Source of the DNA: Oncomelania hupensis
Taxonomy: Eukaryota > Mollusca > Gastropoda > Littorinimorpha > Pomatiopsidae
Reading direction: 5' to 3'
DNA: 64,000 nt
Assembly (NCBI GenBank): GCA_036898135.1
Contig: CM072519.1
Coordinates: 36,805,952 to 36,869,951 of the forward strand
Shown here: positions 60,381-64,000 of the stretch, piece by piece
How the letters are laid out: the number at the start of each line of letters is the position of its first letter
Numbering within the stretch: position 1 is the stretch's first letter
Notes under the pieces: model-generated
Databases searched by the model: none
Seen by the model: the letters and a program-made list of their open reading frames with translations, nothing else
Told to the model about the DNA's origin: nothing
Made by a program: the position numbers and the translations under genes

Positions 60381-62310
60381 TAGACTTTGAGAAACATATA
60401 TATGCACAGACATACACACAAACACACATGCATAAACATAAACACATATTTATGTACTTAATCAAAAATTGTTTTTTTTATGTCAGTATGTAAGATAATG
60501 TAAGCATTTTTTTAATAAGTGTATGATTATATAAACATTATTTGCTTTGTAAAATGGTAATAATGTTGTACATTCAAATAATAAATGTTGTAACAACATT
60601 GTTTGCTCGCATATACAATGAAAATCATTTACGTAGTTTCTGCATCATGAATTCAAATGCATTTTATTTCTGATTTGTGCAAAATTTCTACTACAAGATA
60701 AAATATTATGTTTGTTTACTGATTTTTGAAAATGCCTTTCTACTACTGAAACAAATTCATGGCTAGATAATGTAATATTACAATTTGATATCGAATTTGT
60801 ATTCTTAGCTCCAATTTTTTCAAGTTTGTCCGACTGTTTATTCTAGTACAAGCCAGAATGAGAGGGAACCCAACAAAAATTAACATTTGTACCTCTGCTT
60901 ATAATTTCATGTATTATATGCTTAATTTCAAATATTAAATCTGGTCTAGTAGTATTTTCCAGTTTTGAATTGATTGTAAAACTGATTTTGAACCGACACA
61001 AATTAGCAAGTTAATCCAGGGCTGTTTGAAGACTATATTGTAATGCTCTTAAAATTGTATATATTTTACAAGAAAATATAGAAAATCCTTTTTCAATATA
61101 ATACGAATTTTCTACTTTCAAAGCTGGTATAATAAACCCTGCACCACTATTAGATTATTCAAGTACAGATCCATCTGTAAATATTGTTTAGATGATTTGG
61201 ATAATATTGTTCTAAGTGTTCTTTTACTTCACTTACAAGAACATTATTGTTTGCAACTTTAGTAATATTAGAATATTCTATGTCAAAGTTAGCAGATACA
61301 TGTTCCCAATATGGCATTTGGGGTATTAAAGGCTGAATCGGAATATTCAATATATCAATGTTATATTCAGTCGTTGTTGAGTTTACAAAATTCTTGATTT
61401 CAGAATTATCGTTTATAATATTCTTTAGAGTCAATCCGTAATCATCTGATACTGAATTGTTTACTGATAAACTTCGAATTACATATTTGGAGCATGATAA
61501 TTGTCTATGTTCATTTAATGATAAGATTCCTGCTTCCTTGTAACTTTTAATTGTATTTGTACAAACTGGAACTCCGAGTTCCAATTTTATTGCTCTACAA
61601 TCGAAACTTTGAAGTTTCCTAATGTATGTCTTGGAAGCAGCGAAATAAACTGCTTGTCCATATGTCGATATAGATCTTACCAGTGAAATAGCTAAATGAA
61701 GTAACAAAAGAGTTTCATATGTTGTTTATATTTCAATTCAGTTCCTTCCAATTCTAATTTTGGTAAATACTTAGGATTCTTACCATTGTTAAACAACATC
61801 AGGAAGTTTTTTCATTTGATAATTCCAATCCATTTTTTCCATGTACTTTCAAAGTAAATTTAGTTCATTTTAATATAACTTTTGAATATACTGTATAGTT
61901 CTTTTGTTTGTATGTTTTCTCGATGATGTATTAATCCATTTTGCAATACCATTTACATATTGTACAATATTACTTATTAGTTTGTTTTGTTTATGTTTTT
62001 GGAAGATTAGAAATTAAAATATCTAAAATTAAAAATATAGAAATATTTAACATTTAAAAAAAACAATATTTAAAAAATAATATAGGAGCTTTAATTGAGC
62101 CTTGCTGAATCCTTATATCTACTTTGTTAAATTCTGAGTATGTTTTACCTATCCTTACAAAGTATGCCAAAGAATTACTGTGGTAAGAGTATTTCTTTAA
62201 AGTTCACTGTAACTGTGATACTTATCAAGACGTTGTAGCCTCCTTCATTACACGATAGCATTGCGATCGAGTCTAGTCAAGTCAATAAATCCCACAGAGG
62301 AGAATTCATA
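60381..62310 (-). pseudogene. Old I/Ingi-like LINE, RT to RNase H, heavily decayed
   Basis: Minus-strand fragments in order: FIDLTR near 62290; a block ending RIQQGSIKAPILF near 62090; a MLFNNGKNPKYLPKLELEG block near 61790-61735; an open 182-codon thumb region (61707-61159) with SLVRSISTYGQAVYFAAS and PQMPYWEHVS. RNase H follows, with IFTDGSVLE, SCKIYT (catalytic Glu changed to Lys) and VNFCWVPSHSG at about 61170-60850. The end has CICEQTMLLQHLLFEC near 60580. Many stops and shifts. Its 3' tail appears to continue left of the RTE insertion (AATAAATCTGATCTGATC reversed, 57167-57189). Confidence 0.82.
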
Positions 62311-62765
62311 AAGTACATCTCATCTAACCAAATACAGAAACTTTTTGAAAACAAATAAAAATAAAAGTTATGCATAAAATCACAAAACAGCAACAACGAA
62401 GATTACATTTCTACAACAGTTACACATTATATTTTCAACTACATTTTCACATCTACATACACACTGGTGTCTTCCTGTTCTTTCACTGGAAATACTACAT
62501 GCACTATAAATATATAGAAAACTTCATTTGACAGACCGACTACACATGCACAGTCAACAAATACAACCTCTTCATCCACCACAACTACCTTAGATATAAA
62601 AATTGCTAATTGTTCTGAATGGAGAAAGGGCATTTGTCTCAGTATTTTTGAACTATAGTATTAGATACATACGACTCCGGTCAATGAATCAATTAGTTAA
62701 TCACTTAGTTAATAAATCCGTCTTGTCCTTTACTCCCACCACATTCCTATCCACTCCCACATGCA
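62311..62765. other. Stretch without recognised genes
   Basis: AT-rich and mixed; nothing recognised. Confidence 0.4.
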
Positions 62766-62986
62766 CATACTTGGTAACACCTCTGGGTGCGTCGTCTATC
62801 TTGGCTTCCGTCCAACTTCTGCGTAGGGCTTCTAGCGGTCCAGCTAGAGGTCTGCCGAATAGCAATGTTGACGGGGTGTAACCTGTGACTGCATGGGGCG
62901 TTTCTCGGTATGCGAACAGCACCGCATTCACGTAGGTGTCCCACGTTTCTGGATTGTCGTTGGCTACTTTCCTGAGGATCGTGAGC
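62766..62986 (-). pseudogene. Integrase fragment of a second Gmr1-like copy
   Basis: Minus-strand codons (AVLFAYRETPHAVTGYTPST to WTEAKIDDAPRGVTKYV) match residues of about 480-545 of the pol at 36391-39990, with scattered changes. The match ends abruptly at both sides, so only about 220 bp of pol remain. Confidence 0.93.
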
Positions 62987-62999
62987 TAGAAGGGTCGGA

Positions 63000-63519
63000 T
63001 CCTTCCACGTGGTCACGCAAAGTCGGACTAACAATTCAATTCTATGCATAGCAAATTCCACAAACAGAATTCAACAATAATATAAATAAATCACGATGAA
63101 ACAGAAGTATGTTTATTTACCTGTTTGACAATGTCAGGCAGTGGCTACTTGATTGAATTCGAATATTCAACAAGTACTGCTGTCTAATCTTCTCAGGAGA
63201 TATATTTCTGCTAGAGTGTACTGTGTACTGCTCAGCGTTTCAAACTCAACTGACTTTCCACCTAGCCTTGGCCTACCCAGTCAGAAGGGGTTCTACCTAA
63301 CGGTGCTGTGTTCTGATTGGCTGAAGAAGTCTGAGAGGCTGTAAAATTCGAAACACCATCGTAGGCTGCGATGATGTCATTAACTGTGCTCGACTCAAGC
63401 TGCAACTGTGTTACGCATGATCACTTCTGTCGTCTGCTAGAGACTAACAGTAACCTTTTAAGTCTAACTAACTAAACAAGCAAAAGCTCAAAGGCAGTGG
63501 AAACGGGGCCTTTGTGACA
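63000..63519 (-). repeat. Partial LTR of a second Gmr1-like copy
   Basis: It aligns with roughly 35728-36223 of the main LTR: CCACGTGGTCACGCAAA, AGCAAATTCCACAAACA and ATCACGATGAAACAGAAG are conserved, and it ends TTTGTGACA. It is clearly more diverged than the two main LTRs are from each other. It is joined directly to the integrase fragment, which implies an internal deletion. Confidence 0.85.
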
Positions 63520-63945
63520 GTGTCCAAGGTCCGGTTTACTGGGAAATCTCGACAACACAAAACGCGACAGTGGGCGACATCTTATCCGCCCAGAGAGCGA
63601 GCCTACAGCCGAAACACGTGGATGGGCAGCTGTTCTTGAAGAAGAACTTATAAGGCAGCAGCTTATCCACGTGTTTGAGCATGGTACCAGTCGCCAATCC
63701 TTCTGAACTCTTAAAGTTCTTAAAGACCTTTCCCGTTGAATGTTTTTGTTTTATTTTGATTTTGTGGTTTAAAGTTTGCTGATGTACTAAACAGTGATTT
63801 ATTATAATTTGTTTTGAAGGCGTTCAGGCAAAAATAAAGCTTCAGTTTCTATGGAAATATGATTCTTTGAAACTGTTTTGAAGTGTATGACAATTTTTTT
63901 TGCGTCGGTCAATGCCTTATCCAATTTGATTGTAACACTTAAAAT
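63520..63945. other. Stretch without recognised genes
   Basis: It holds a hairpin: AAACACGTGGAT at 63613-63624 pairs with ATCCACGTGTTT at 63666-63677, and GTTCTTGAAGAAGAAC forms a nested perfect hairpin in the loop. No gene was recognised. Confidence 0.5.
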
Positions 63946-64000
63946 CGCGGTATACCGGTACGAAATACCGATACGACCTAAAAATACCGCGGTAATACCG
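63946..64000. repeat. GGTATACCGG-type palindromic end, possible hAT terminus
   Basis: Repeated CGGTAT/ATACCG words up to the window edge (GCGGTATACCGGTACGAAAT, then ATACCGCGGTAATACCG). Several hAT DNA transposons have such ends. The window stops inside it. Confidence 0.3.

Overview
This window is nuclear DNA of an animal, almost entirely transposable elements and simple repeats. There are many long microsatellites, no bacterial-type gene order, and several non-LTR retrotransposon families: RTE, I-superfamily with RNase H, and L2/CR1. tRNA-derived SINEs, foldback elements and one LTR retrotransposon are also present. The mix of RTE, I/Nimb-like and Gmr1-like elements fits a marine invertebrate such as a mollusc. 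That is inference: no host gene is recognisable to anchor the species, and no rRNA or functional tRNA gene was seen.

Layout. 1-13 kb: microsatellites, tRNA-like SINE pieces, a decayed satellite rich in TGACGTCA motifs that was split by a 5'-truncated LINE (11-bp target duplication), L2/CR1 remnants and RTE 3' ends. 13.6-15.5 kb: an open 609-codon RT plus RNase H fragment. 16-16.7 kb: a satellite of about 118 bp. 17.2-17.6 kb: an L2/CR1 3' end. 19.55-27.80 kb: a near full-length I-superfamily element (ORF1 with three zinc knuckles; ORF2 with endonuclease, RT and RNase H). It lies inside an RTE copy whose two parts carry a 9-bp target duplication. 29.5-33.5 kb: AT-rich DNA without recognisable genes. 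34.69-42.75 kb: a complete Ty3/Gypsy-class LTR element with 1536-bp LTRs, a 5-bp target duplication, a tRNA-Arg-like primer site, gag and a 1173-codon pol. 43-57 kb: sparse DNA with SINEs, two foldback elements and RTE fragments. 57.2-60.4 kb: an RTE copy with an inverted 5' half and matching target duplications, inserted into the tail of an old I-like LINE (60.4-62.3 kb). 62.8-63.5 kb: a deleted relative of the LTR element.

The most notable object is the LTR element. Its pol order is protease, integrase, RT, RNase H, the Copia-like order, in a protein whose sequence is Ty3/Gypsy. This is the hallmark of the rare Gmr1-like lineage. Its LTRs differ at one base seen by eye, so it inserted very recently, yet a 1-nt slip at a C6 tract separates gag from pol. 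The RTE copies share a GGATA-repeat 3' tail and occur at least eight times; one copy keeps an apparently intact endonuclease and so documents the family's protein. The nested insertions give a relative chronology: RTE first, then the I-like element into it; and in the other direction an old I-like LINE later hit by RTE.
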